A stretch of 64,000 nucleotides of DNA from Prochlorococcus marinus str. MIT 0919 (lineage in GTDB: Bacteria; Cyanobacteriota; Cyanobacteriia; PCC-6307; Cyanobiaceae): contig NZ_CP114779.1 of assembly GCF_027359375.1 (NCBI RefSeq), forward strand, positions 62,001 through 126,000, written 5' to 3'. Below are positions 15,383 to 22,462 of this stretch, piece by piece (within the stretch, counting starts at the first letter, position 1; each line of letters begins with the position of its first letter). Made by a program: the position numbers and the translations under genes. The notes under the pieces were generated by a model. That model was not told where the DNA came from, made no database searches, and worked only from the letters and a program-made list of their open reading frames with translations.

Positions 15383-15556
15383 ATGACTAACACTGAACCC
15401 ACAAATAATGAGCCAAAATGGGATTACACCTCAAGTAGGCAGAATCTAATTACTGGTGCTTTAGTAGTAGGAGGTAATCTCCTAGTAGTAATTCTCTACC
15501 TTCTTTATAAAACTGTGCCAGCTGTTCATCAGATTATCTCAGGCAAGCCGATTTGA
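15383..15556 (+). CDS. Small single-pass membrane protein
   Basis: 57 aa. Polar N-terminus (MTNTEPTNNEPKWDYTSSRQ), hydrophobic helix (ITGALVVGGNLLVVILYLLY), C-terminal KTVPAVHQIISGKPI. ATG is the first in frame. The next small membrane gene begins 40 bases later on the same strand. Function unknown. Confidence 0.6.
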   Translation: MTNTEPTNNEPKWDYTSSRQNLITGALVVGGNLLVVILYLLYKTVPAVHQIISGKPI

Positions 15557-15596
15557 CCTGTTTGCTTTAATTAGTAAGAGTTTACCCCTTTATTAA

Positions 15597-15794
15597 ATGA
15601 CCACTTTTCGAGACAGGGTTAATGCCCATCTTCCAATCGTTCTTCAGACCCTAAGTACGCTGTCTTTAATTTTGATAGCTTTAACGGCTCTATGTGGATC
15701 AAGATCGCTAAAGAAACTGGCCGATTCTCATGAAGTTTCACAAACCACTTCAAGTACAAGTTCTCAAATGATTAAATCAAATCACGTTCATTGA
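15597..15794 (+). CDS. Small single-pass membrane protein
   Basis: 65 aa. Short N-terminal part (MTTFRDRVNAHLPIVLQTLS), helix at about 16-33 with a cysteine after it, then a serine/threonine-rich, probably disordered tail (SQTTSSTSSQMIKS). Possibly in one unit with the preceding gene. Function unknown. Confidence 0.6.
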   Translation: MTTFRDRVNAHLPIVLQTLSTLSLILIALTALCGSRSLKKLADSHEVSQTTSSTSSQMIKSNHVH

Positions 15795-15929
15795 AACCAT
15801 ATTTATTTACTATAGATAACATAGAGAGTTGTACTTGTTGGTAGTTTAAGAAACTTTCTGAATAAATAATTTTAATTAATATTTTTGGCGCAATTATAAA
15901 GAATGCCTCTTGGTTCAGATTGAAATTAT

Positions 15930-16457
15930 TTAATTCTTAGATTTGGAGGCCTTCAAGCACAGTAAAGTAAAAAAAAATAATGTAAGTATTGGTAATAAAG
16001 AAATAAAGGCAAATAAGCTAGCAGTAACTATTAAAACTATAAGCAATATTAGAGCCAATGCTATGGAAAATCTGATGATTTTTTTTAACCAGAAACGACC
16101 TGCTAACTTATCAAAATGATCTTGAAGCTTATTTCGTTCGATTTTTAGATCAAATAATTGTCTTTGGTGCCAAGCAACAGATTTCTGAGCATTTGAGTCT
16201 ACAATTTTACGTTGTAAACCATTCCAGAAATTACCTTCCTGGCTAAAAAATGATCTAACTCTTACAGTTTGCGCCTCTAATATTGCGTTAGTTGTTTCAT
16301 TAATCTCTCTATCTAGTGATTGGATTTTGCTTAACAAAGATGTTTGATAAGATGAATATTTATATTGAATGATCTTTCTATTTGGGGACACTCTGGCTTG
16401 ACCCAGAAAAGGCAGCTTTGGAAATGAAAAAACTTTTCTTATATTTCTTATTATCAT
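15930..16457 (-). CDS. Coiled-coil membrane protein of unknown function
   Basis: 175 aa. The N-terminal 20 residues are basic and aromatic; a charged helical middle (SLLSKIQSLDREINETTNAI ... LKIERNKLQDHFDKL) forms a coiled coil, followed by a long C-terminal hydrophobic block (about residues 128-168) likely making two helices. No recognised domain. A plus-strand 49-aa frame overlaps its first 34 bases antisense. Confidence 0.65.
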   Translation of the reverse strand: MIIRNIRKVFSFPKLPFLGQARVSPNRKIIQYKYSSYQTSLLSKIQSLDREINETTNAILEAQTVRVRSFFSQEGNFWNGLQRKIVDSNAQKSVAWHQRQLFDLKIERNKLQDHFDKLAGRFWLKKIIRFSIALALILLIVLIVTASLFAFISLLPILTLFFFTLLCLKASKSKN

Positions 16458-16595
16458 TAGTGAAAGTATATGAAAAGTTAATAAAGCTTAGCCTGAAAGT
16501 AAAACAAAAAACTCAAAATTGTTCTATGGACAATAGCTTAATAGCTTATTCCTTTTATAATTCTTCTATTTGAGGACTTTAGTACATAGACTCAT

Positions 16596-16627
16596 AAAAA
16601 AAAGGGGCCAAATCGACCCCCTTTTTT
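16596..16627 (-). terminator. Strong terminator hairpin
   Basis: On the minus strand AAAAAAGGGGG - 9-nt loop - CCCC followed by eight T. It lies at the 3' side of the structured RNA candidate (16640-16890) and is not needed by any minus-strand protein gene, since the nearest upstream coding gene has its own terminator at 16907-16938. That placement is the main reason to assign the RNA to the minus strand. Confidence 0.8.
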
Positions 16628-16639
16628 AAGATTATTTGA

Positions 16640-16890
16640 AGCTTTTCATATTTGGCTCCTGGGGCCTAGTTTCCAGGTGTTTGGCTTTACTCTTCTGAGG
16701 GCACCTAAACGATGCATAAGAGTACCGACTGAATTGACGCACCTAAATCGTTGATCCTTGTCGCTTCAGACGATAAGCCTACTTATAAATTGAGACTGTT
16801 GGAGCAGGGCCAGAGTTAGATCGCTTCTGTTAGATACTCAGGTGGAGTGTCTACCATTTTCAGCGCCTCCGAGATCGATAGTCATATTCT
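16640..16890 (-). ncRNA. Structured non-coding RNA candidate, possibly 6S RNA
   Basis: About 250 bp with no open frame, GC clearly above the flanks, bounded on both sides by terminators. Read on the minus strand, 5'-half ACTC-CAC-CTGAG can pair with 3'-half CTCAG-AA-GAGT, and further 5'/3' pairs exist (ACTCT-GGC with GCC...AGAGT). This gives a rod-like fold as in 6S RNA. A local hairpin CCTGG-10 nt-CCAGG sits near the 3' end. I found no tmRNA tag, no T-loop sequence and no RNase P or SRP signature. The 6S assignment is tentative. Confidence 0.45.
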
Positions 16891-16906
16891 TAAGGTACCT
16901 AATAAA

Positions 16907-16938
16907 AAAAGCAATCAGCCTTTATGCCCATTGCTTTT
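16907..16938 (-). terminator. Terminator of the TauE/SafE gene
   Basis: AAAAGCAAT / ATTGCTTTT stem (16907-16915, 16930-16938) with a 14-nt loop. On the minus strand it is followed by seven T and lies 55 bases after the stop at 16993. Confidence 0.75.
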
Positions 16939-16992
16939 CCTTGGTAATTGACTTATTAGTAAGAGTTTGGCCCGTATTTATATACGCGCTAG

Positions 16993-17763
16993 CTAAATCG
17001 CCTTTAAAATAAGCGAAGTTCCAACAGCAAATGAAATAATTTCGAATGCTTTTTTTACCAGTTTTTCTCCTTTAGCAATTGCTATATGAGCTCCAATATA
17101 CCCACCTAAAAGGGCCCCTCCAATCAATGCTGGTAGCCATTCCCATCGGATTGCTGTATTCATGGCTAATGCAACAGCCCCGGTACCATTCCAGACAACC
17201 CCTACAAGAACAAGCGTGTAAGCAATCGCGCTTGTATAAGACAGACCAAACCACACAACCAGCCAAATTGTTACGAATAAACCTGTCCCTGAGGCTAGTG
17301 AACCATTTATTAAGCCAATAATGAATAGAACAAAACCACCACTTAGTTTCTTAGTTAACGAAATTTCTTGTTTATTAGATAAGTTATTTATATGAGGACA
17401 CTTTGCCGAAAATATTCCCAAGAAAAGAGTTAACGTCCCGAGGGACAAAGCACCTGCTCTTTCTGGTATCACAAGAGCCAATTGCGAACCAACTAAAACC
17501 CCAGGCAATCCACAAAAAAGAATAAAAGCCGAAAAGGATCTTTTCAAACTCCTTTTCTTAAAGTATTGCAAGCTTGCTCCAATACCAAGTGCAACGCTTG
17601 CCATTTTGTGAGTTGCTAAAGCAGTAGGGAATTGGAGTCCTAGCAATAACAAAACTGGTAATTGAATTAACCCAGCACCTCCTCCCGATAGCGCGGAAAG
17701 TAAATTTGCAAATATTGCAACAAGAAATAAGATTCCTTGAAACCCGTAAATATATATATTCAT
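16993..17763 (-). CDS. TauE/SafE family sulfite/anion permease
   Basis: 256 aa, very hydrophobic, with about eight transmembrane segments. N-terminal LLSALSGGGAGLIQLPVLLL and the second-half repeat FIIGLINGSLASGTGLFVTI carry the glycine-rich G-x-G-x-G motifs of the two TauE (DUF81) repeats. Members export or import small anions, such as sulfite, sulfoacetate and other organosulfur compounds. Substrate unknown here. Standalone gene with its own terminator; over 400 bp of non-coding sequence lies upstream. Confidence 0.85.
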   Translation of the reverse strand: MNIYIYGFQGILFLVAIFANLLSALSGGGAGLIQLPVLLLLGLQFPTALATHKMASVALGIGASLQYFKKRSLKRSFSAFILFCGLPGVLVGSQLALVIPERAGALSLGTLTLFLGIFSAKCPHINNLSNKQEISLTKKLSGGFVLFIIGLINGSLASGTGLFVTIWLVVWFGLSYTSAIAYTLVLVGVVWNGTGAVALAMNTAIRWEWLPALIGGALLGGYIGAHIAIAKGEKLVKKAFEIISFAVGTSLILKAI

Positions 17764-18243
17764 TGATCCTGCTTAATGGTTATTTGATTTAGCTAAAGTT
17801 TTATTGGTATATATTAATATGGAATTTGTATATAATCAATATTAATTGAATGAAATTATAGAATGATTCAATTCTTCTAATAAATAATTGCCAATTAATT
17901 TCCTAAAATTAACCCAATTTTTCCGTTCAAATCAAAAGTAAAAATACAATTTTACTTATCCCTGACAACTAACTTATCTAAAAAATATAAAAATTTAATC
18001 AAAGAGCTTTTTATACTTACAACACTAAAACATCAATGATTGCCAGGGCCAATCTTTGAAGCACTTGTGATTTCAGACTGCTAAAAGAGATAGGTATAGT
18101 TCGGAGCTTAAGAACTGGCGCAATCTCCCTTGACAACCTATGTCAGGGAAAGGGGATGCCATTGTTTCGTAATCTTTTGGTTGACGTTTTTTTTTGTGCC
18201 AACCTTTCGCTTCTCCTATATTAATAATAAAAATTTTATAGAA
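17764..18243. other. Long AT-rich intergenic region
   Basis: 480 bp between divergent genes. No ORF above 10-15 codons with a start, apart from a plus-strand extension of the next gene from 18130 that encodes a non-conserved cysteine/phenylalanine-rich stretch. One inverted repeat AATTGAAT / ATTCAATT (17844-17873) is present. Otherwise nothing recognised; it must hold both promoters. Confidence 0.4.
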
Positions 18244-18789
18244 ATGAACTTAATTCCCTTATTGAAGTCAAAGCTTAAGGCTAAAGTAAAGTCGATATTT
18301 GGAGAATCTTTTAATAAAAATACTTGTATGTCAGCAAGGTCTTTAAGCAATGGACTTCTTGAATGTAAATGGGAATTAAGTATGTCGGATAAATCTAAAT
18401 TATTTCAAAGAGGTGTTTTTTGTTTGGGCATAAGGATTTTTGATGTAACCCTTAAAAGCTCTCAGGAGATATCTACATGCATCATGAAGGAAGTTCAAAT
18501 TAATAGGAACTTGAGAAAGTGTTTGATTAAGCCACCAATATCTGACGGTGTTATTTTAATTGAAATTGGATTCAGAGCCCCTTCTAGTAAATGGGAGATA
18601 CTCTCAAGCTTTGAACTGAAATTAAGAGAAAGAAATTTAGTTAAGTATTACCCCGATGACTCTTGGTTTTACGAACCTTCTCAAGAAAAAGAGGAAAATA
18701 TTCACCAAAAACTCTATAATTTATCAAAGGGTTTGCGTAATGGAGGCTCTGAGAGAATCCAATCTCTAGAAGAAACCAAAACAAATTGA
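18244..18789 (+). CDS. DUF4912-like protein
   Basis: 181 aa from ATG 18244 (MNLIPLLKSKLKAKVKSIFG). The core contains FCLGIRIFDVT, then a spacer, then ILIEIGFRAPSSKWEILSS. This resembles the [LV]-x-R-[IL]-[FY]-D-V-T ... E-[IL]-G-[FY]-R pattern of DUF4912, a beta-rich domain of unknown function in cyanobacteria. The C-terminal 40 residues are charged and low-complexity. Convergent with the DUF2862 gene, 1 base apart. Confidence 0.65.
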   Translation: MNLIPLLKSKLKAKVKSIFGESFNKNTCMSARSLSNGLLECKWELSMSDKSKLFQRGVFCLGIRIFDVTLKSSQEISTCIMKEVQINRNLRKCLIKPPISDGVILIEIGFRAPSSKWEILSSFELKLRERNLVKYYPDDSWFYEPSQEKEENIHQKLYNLSKGLRNGGSERIQSLEETKTN

Positions 18790-18790
18790 T

Positions 18791-19183
18791 TTAGAAAATA
18801 TCTTTGGAGGAGTATATAAGCCATTTTGCAAAATTAAGAGGGTTAAGGATATAGGCTAACTCTTTTGAATGTTCCGTATATTGATAACTAATTATTCTAT
18901 TTGGCTTTATATTAGTATTTTTATTTGTTTTAATTGCTTTAATCTTGCCTGCATTCTCTCGAAGTTCTTTGTTAAAGAACCAGTGAGTTGATTCATCATC
19001 TAACTTTATGAAAAATCCAATGTCAGTTCCATCAGTGATTTTATAGTCGATGATCACTCCAGAAGAGTCTTTTTGAAGCTTTTTAAAAAGCTCTTCAGGG
19101 ATCCTATCCTTGATTCTATTGACATCTATGGAAACCTCAGAGCCAATTTGAAAAAGGTCACTAAAATTGTCTACTCCTTCCAC
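18791..19183 (-). CDS. DUF2862 protein with C-terminal extension
   Basis: 130 aa. Residues 7-75 match the small DUF2862 domain: GSEVSIDVNRIKDRIPEELF, IIDYKITDGTDIGFFIKL and HWFFNKEL. Paralogue of the product at 10599-10847. An extra 50-residue tail (IISYQYTEHSKELAYILNPL) is not part of the family. Function unknown. Confidence 0.7.
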   Translation of the reverse strand: MEGVDNFSDLFQIGSEVSIDVNRIKDRIPEELFKKLQKDSSGVIIDYKITDGTDIGFFIKLDDESTHWFFNKELRENAGKIKAIKTNKNTNIKPNRIISYQYTEHSKELAYILNPLNFAKWLIYSSKDIF

Positions 19184-19335
19184 AACTCAATAAATATGGT
19201 TTTATATACTAACTTCTAATTCGCTTAATAAGTCCAGTTTTAGCCAACTTCTTTTTTGTTATAGATATATTTTTTAATTCATTAAACTGGGCGCTTTATT
19301 TAAGTCTTATTTAGTTATCAGTAGAGGAGAAGGTC

Positions 19336-19488
19336 TTAGCTGGGTTTGTTTCCTCGAATTTTTTTGAAAGCTGCTGATATACCTATAAGCAATACTCTTA
19401 ATACCAGAAAGCCAAAGGCTACAAAACCCATGATTAAGACAATGGAAAGAATTGACGATCCCAGATCGATTTGACTAAGGTCCTGCAT
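19336..19488 (-). CDS. Small single-pass membrane protein
   Basis: 50 aa (MQDLSQIDLGSSILSIVLIM, helix to about residue 37, then KKIRGNKPS). The overlapping 77-aa frame at 19434-19667 in another register is regarded as noise. Function unknown. Confidence 0.55.
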   Translation of the reverse strand: MQDLSQIDLGSSILSIVLIMGFVAFGFLVLRVLLIGISAAFKKIRGNKPS

Positions 19489-19917
19489 TGGATTTTTTCT
19501 AGATTGTTTAGATCAGAAGATATAACTTTTATATTAAGAGTAATTATACATATATCAGAGGTTTTAATTAATATTGATGCTTTGCTCAAAGTTAATTTGA
19601 ATTTTTTCTGTGATCTTCTTGACTGATAAGCGACATATGCACTTCTCAAAAGCAAATCTTGAATCACTAATCATAGTTGTTAATTCAAATAGTTATTTGT
19701 TTTAAAATATATATTTTGAGTATAAGAATGTATACCCTGTTGCCTACGACAATTGGATTTACAACCTTTAAATATTTTCTTGGGATTACTTCTTAAATGC
19801 ATTGGTTTTATTGTTAAATTTGAGATAATACTAGAACTGTTAAAGGAATAGACTGAAAATATCACTTGTTTCTATTTTTTATTAAATCAATAAGCCAATC
19901 TAGATTTCATCAGTAAA
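19489..19917. other. Intergenic region without a convincing gene
   Basis: Minus-strand frames of 77 and 61 codons are open but have random-looking composition (lysine/asparagine/serine-rich, no hydrophobic periodicity) and no ribosome-binding sites. Several 22-aa plus-strand frames exist. I see nothing that can be defended as a gene. Confidence 0.4.
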
Positions 19918-20238
19918 TCAAAAACCTTTTTCTTCTAGATCAGCATTGTGAAGCTTTTGCATCTCAACCATTTCCGCACATGTTAAAGCAGGCCTATAAA
20001 GGAATTCACAACCAAACGCGGATCTCCAAAACATAAAATGCTTAAAGAGCGCTTTTGAATCAGATGCTTTGCATATAATACAAAGTTCTCCTGATTCAGG
20101 CATATGCAATCTAGCTATTAATTCAAATCCCTCAAACTTATCCATCTTTGCACCATCTTCCATATACTTTATGAAAGCGGTGTAGCCTTCATCTTGAGTC
20201 TCAGAAGGAACTACACAAGTAACAACGTAAAATTGCAT
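19918..20238 (-). CDS. DUF3303-like small protein
   Basis: 106 aa. Ferredoxin-like alpha/beta pattern: MQFYVVTCVVP, a helix, then GFELIARLHMPESGELCIIC, ASDSKALFKHFMFWRSAFGC and a C-terminal EFLYRPALTCAEMV. The G-x-x-[LI]-x-x-R-x-H ... G-x-x-x-x-x-x-A-x-[DS] layout resembles DUF3303, a stand-alone dimeric alpha/beta barrel family. Function unknown. Confidence 0.65.
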   Translation of the reverse strand: MQFYVVTCVVPSETQDEGYTAFIKYMEDGAKMDKFEGFELIARLHMPESGELCIICKASDSKALFKHFMFWRSAFGCEFLYRPALTCAEMVEMQKLHNADLEEKGF

Positions 20239-20320
20239 TAGACTCTAGAAACTATCTATATTTTTACTAGCATAATGGAATTTTTCGGCAATTTGTTAGA
20301 AGAACAAAAAATTTATTAGC

Positions 20321-20506
20321 TTATGATAGCCAGGACCCACCTTTCGATAAGACTTTCAAATATGCATCAATTGCATCTCTGTTTGCTTTCTTGATATCGA
20401 GTACTTTATTAGGAGCTACTCTTTTTTGCTTGTATATAGGATTTAGAGGGCCATCAAACAATCTGTCTAAAATTGACTTCTTTCTTTTTAAATTAATAAC
20501 AGCCAT
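20321..20506 (-). CDS. Small basic hypothetical protein
   Basis: 61 aa from ATG 20506 (MAVINLKRKKSILDRLFDGP); an 18-residue upstream extension to 20560 is less likely. Basic and helical (VLDIKKANRDAIDAYLKVLS). No membrane segment or known family. Confidence 0.5.
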   Translation of the reverse strand: MAVINLKRKKSILDRLFDGPLNPIYKQKRVAPNKVLDIKKANRDAIDAYLKVLSKGGSWLS

Positions 20507-20724
20507 TAGAAATAAACTATGGTTAATTTCATAGATAGCTAATTTTTCTAATGAATGCAATGTTTAATCTTTAGGATACATTGATTCTACAAGCCTTTTT
20601 TCGAGAGTTTATGGTTTTAAGTTGCTTATATCTTCTTCTTTGCCTTTGCTAGATGCAAATGTTTCTTGATGCAGTCGCTTGGTATGTTAAATATTGGTCA
20701 TTATTTTAAACAACTTGGTTCCGT

Positions 20725-20922
20725 ATGAATATTAAGGAGATCATCCAGGCATATGCCTTTCCGAGCTTGGCCGTCTTAAGCACTGCAAGCTTAGTTTCAA
20801 TTGCAGCTTCTTTAATGCCACTTTCCGAATGGGCCAGAAATCAAAACGATTGTGTAGAGAGGACAGTCGCTTTCAAAGGACTTCCTGACAAAGTGTGGAG
20901 TTGTAATGGAGGAGGTGATTGA
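20725..20922 (+). CDS. Small exported/membrane-anchored protein with C-terminal cysteines
   Basis: 65 aa. N-terminal hydrophobic helix (FPSLAVLSTASLVSIAASLM), then a short domain with NDCVERTVAFKGLPDKVWSC. Two cysteines 21 residues apart suggest a disulfide outside the membrane, as in other small products here. Unknown function. Confidence 0.6.
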   Translation: MNIKEIIQAYAFPSLAVLSTASLVSIAASLMPLSEWARNQNDCVERTVAFKGLPDKVWSCNGGGD

Positions 20923-21113
20923 TGGTCATTCAGCCAACCTGTTTGGTTGAACTATCTCTTTTGGGTTGATTTGAAAAGTAAAACTAATAAAGACGTTTTG
21001 GAGAGAAAATTTTCTATATCCAAACTGGTTAGGGGAACCGAACTTGAAAAGAGTCTTTTTTGTACTTATACCTTCGTTTGTCATCGAAAATCCAATCACA
21101 AGGCCCCCATTCC

Positions 21114-21251
21114 ATGGAAAAGGACGCTCGTTCTTCTCTCGAAAGCGCATTAGATGAATCAAAGTCCAAAGGCAAGGAGCGCTTAACTCAGGCTCTCCTG
21201 CAAGCATTAGAGGACCATCATAGAGAGCTTAAAAAATCCAAAGCTGCCTAA
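21114..21251 (+). CDS. Small helical protein
   Basis: 45 aa from ATG 21114 (MEKDARSSLESALDESKSKG). Entirely charged and helical (RLTQALLQALEDHHRELKKS). Upstream codons in frame back to 21060 belong to an unrelated composition. Function unknown. Confidence 0.5.
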   Translation: MEKDARSSLESALDESKSKGKERLTQALLQALEDHHRELKKSKAA

Positions 21252-21442
21252 AACTTGCACTTATGAGGTGGCTCCTAACAAAAAAATATATATTTATCTA
21301 AGTTTACTGCTTAATTTTAATAAGCCAAGAAAGGTCTGCTGACATTAGCTATTGGGTTTATTAACTTTAAAACTTGTATGAATATTCGTTAGAAATCAGC
21401 TGACTAGCAGCTCCTCCTCCTTGCCTTAAATCTACATATATT

Positions 21443-21475
21443 AAAAGGGGCTTCCTTGCGTGAGAAGCCCCTTTT
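21443..21475 (-). terminator. Strong bidirectional terminator
   Basis: 12-bp perfect stem AAAAGGGGCTTC / GAAGCCCCTTTT with a 9-nt loop. It lies 28 bases after the minus-strand gene at 21503-21652 and also follows the plus-strand gene ending at 21251, so it can serve both. Confidence 0.85.
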
Positions 21476-21502
21476 GGGTTTTTAAATAATCTCTATTGGT
21501 CT

Positions 21503-21652
21503 TTAATCTTTTTTGGAAGGATAATTCATTTGGTCATAGTCAGGACCAACTAATACTGCCATTACTGCGAAGAGAGCTATAAAAGCTATACCAATGTAAG
21601 CAGCCGAAGGAGCTGGTGTACCAAGAAGAGATGCGAAGTTAAGAGGAATCAT
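21503..21652 (-). CDS. Small single-pass membrane protein, paralogue of 8518-8658
   Basis: 49 aa (MIPLNFASLLGTPAPSAAYI; helix about 18-36; tail GPDYDQMNYPSKKD). It shares the P-x-A-A-x-[VI]-G-[VI]-A ... LFA-[IV] ... [IV]-x-G-P-[ND] pattern with the product at 8518-8658. It has its own terminator. Resembles the size and layout of low-molecular-weight photosystem subunits, but I cannot match a named one. Confidence 0.6.
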   Translation of the reverse strand: MIPLNFASLLGTPAPSAAYIGIAFIALFAVMAVLVGPDYDQMNYPSKKD

Positions 21653-22040
21653 GACTGATAGTAAACAGTGCTATTAATACATCAAAAACTTCTTTTGTAG
21701 TGTCCTTTTATTTACAATTGGTTAGACACTCAATTTCCAAAGGGGGCAATAAAAGCCGGTATTAATTTGGTTCTGGGCGTTTTTATTGGAATTTGGGCTA
21801 GTAGCAATGCGTAATAACTCCTAACCAAATCAAGATATTTAGTTTGCATCACCCAACAAAATTCTTTATTTTCAAAAGTCAAAGACTTAGCACTTCTCTA
21901 AGGTTGATTAAGATATATATCCCCTCAAAATGAATATTTTGTTGCCTTAAGTGAATTTTCCTAGCCTAGTATTATTAAGTTTAACTTTCTTCTTAGATTG
22001 CGTTTGCAACTCTAATAAATAAATATACCTATTATTTGGA
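21653..22040. other. Intergenic region containing a start-less small frame
   Basis: 388 bp. The plus-strand frame 21710-21814 reads YNWLDTQFPKGAIKAGINLV and then a hydrophobic helix to TAA. It looks protein-like (amphipathic start, one membrane helix), but the only possible start codon downstream of the preceding stop is ATT. Either it is a gene with a rare start, or it is a decayed remnant. Nothing else seen. Confidence 0.35.
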
Positions 22041-22244
22041 TTACCTTCTACCTGCTTGAGACCAAGTTATAAACCAATCAGATTTTGTTTTCAATAAATT
22101 TTCTGGCATAGAATCCTGCAGTTCTGAGATAGCAGCTCTCATGTATGGATTGCCAGCATCAAACTTTTCAAAGAAATCAATTAGATTAAGAACATAATTA
22201 TCATTTATATCTTTATGCTTGATTGATTTGAAATCATTAATCAT
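22041..22244 (-). CDS. Small soluble hypothetical protein
   Basis: 67 aa (MINDFKSIKHKDINDNYVLN). Mixed charged/aromatic composition with LIDFFEKFDAGNPYMRAAIS and a terminal WFITWSQAGRR. It looks folded; no membrane segment. No family recognised. Confidence 0.55.
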   Translation of the reverse strand: MINDFKSIKHKDINDNYVLNLIDFFEKFDAGNPYMRAAISELQDSMPENLLKTKSDWFITWSQAGRR

Positions 22245-22462
22245 TGTTTTTGTGCAGAAAAATTAGTCTGTAAATTAATTAAAAATGCCTGCCTATGTAG
22301 CTCCCCCTTTGTTAAGAAACAAGGAATCATTAGAGCTAGTATTGGCTCAAACTTAAGATAACTTCTTTGGAATATTTAGCTATGGTTTTTTACAAAGATC
22401 TTTTTATCAAAATATTTAATTTATGATTTTCAGACGATTTTAATTTGTTCTTAAGTGGTTCT

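Noticed and set aside
16424-16573. 49-aa plus-strand ORF starting MKKLFLYFLLSLVKVY
   Set aside because: It overlaps the start of a longer minus-strand gene antisense, and its second half has random composition. Kept only as a remote possibility.
16640-16890. tmRNA (ssrA), RNase P RNA or SRP RNA
   Set aside because: No encoded tag peptide, no T-loop GTTCRA sequence, no GAGGAAAGTCC or CCGGAAGGAAGCAGCC-like signature on either strand.
18130-18243. N-terminal extension of the DUF4912-like gene
   Set aside because: The extra 38 residues are cysteine/phenylalanine-rich and unlike the domain; ATG 18244 gives a normal start.
19680-19865. 61-aa minus-strand ORF
   Set aside because: Serine/asparagine/lysine-rich random composition, no ribosome-binding site, no periodicity.
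20947-21153. 68-aa plus-strand ORF
   Set aside because: It overlaps the better small gene at 21114-21251 and a competing antisense frame; no recognisable features.
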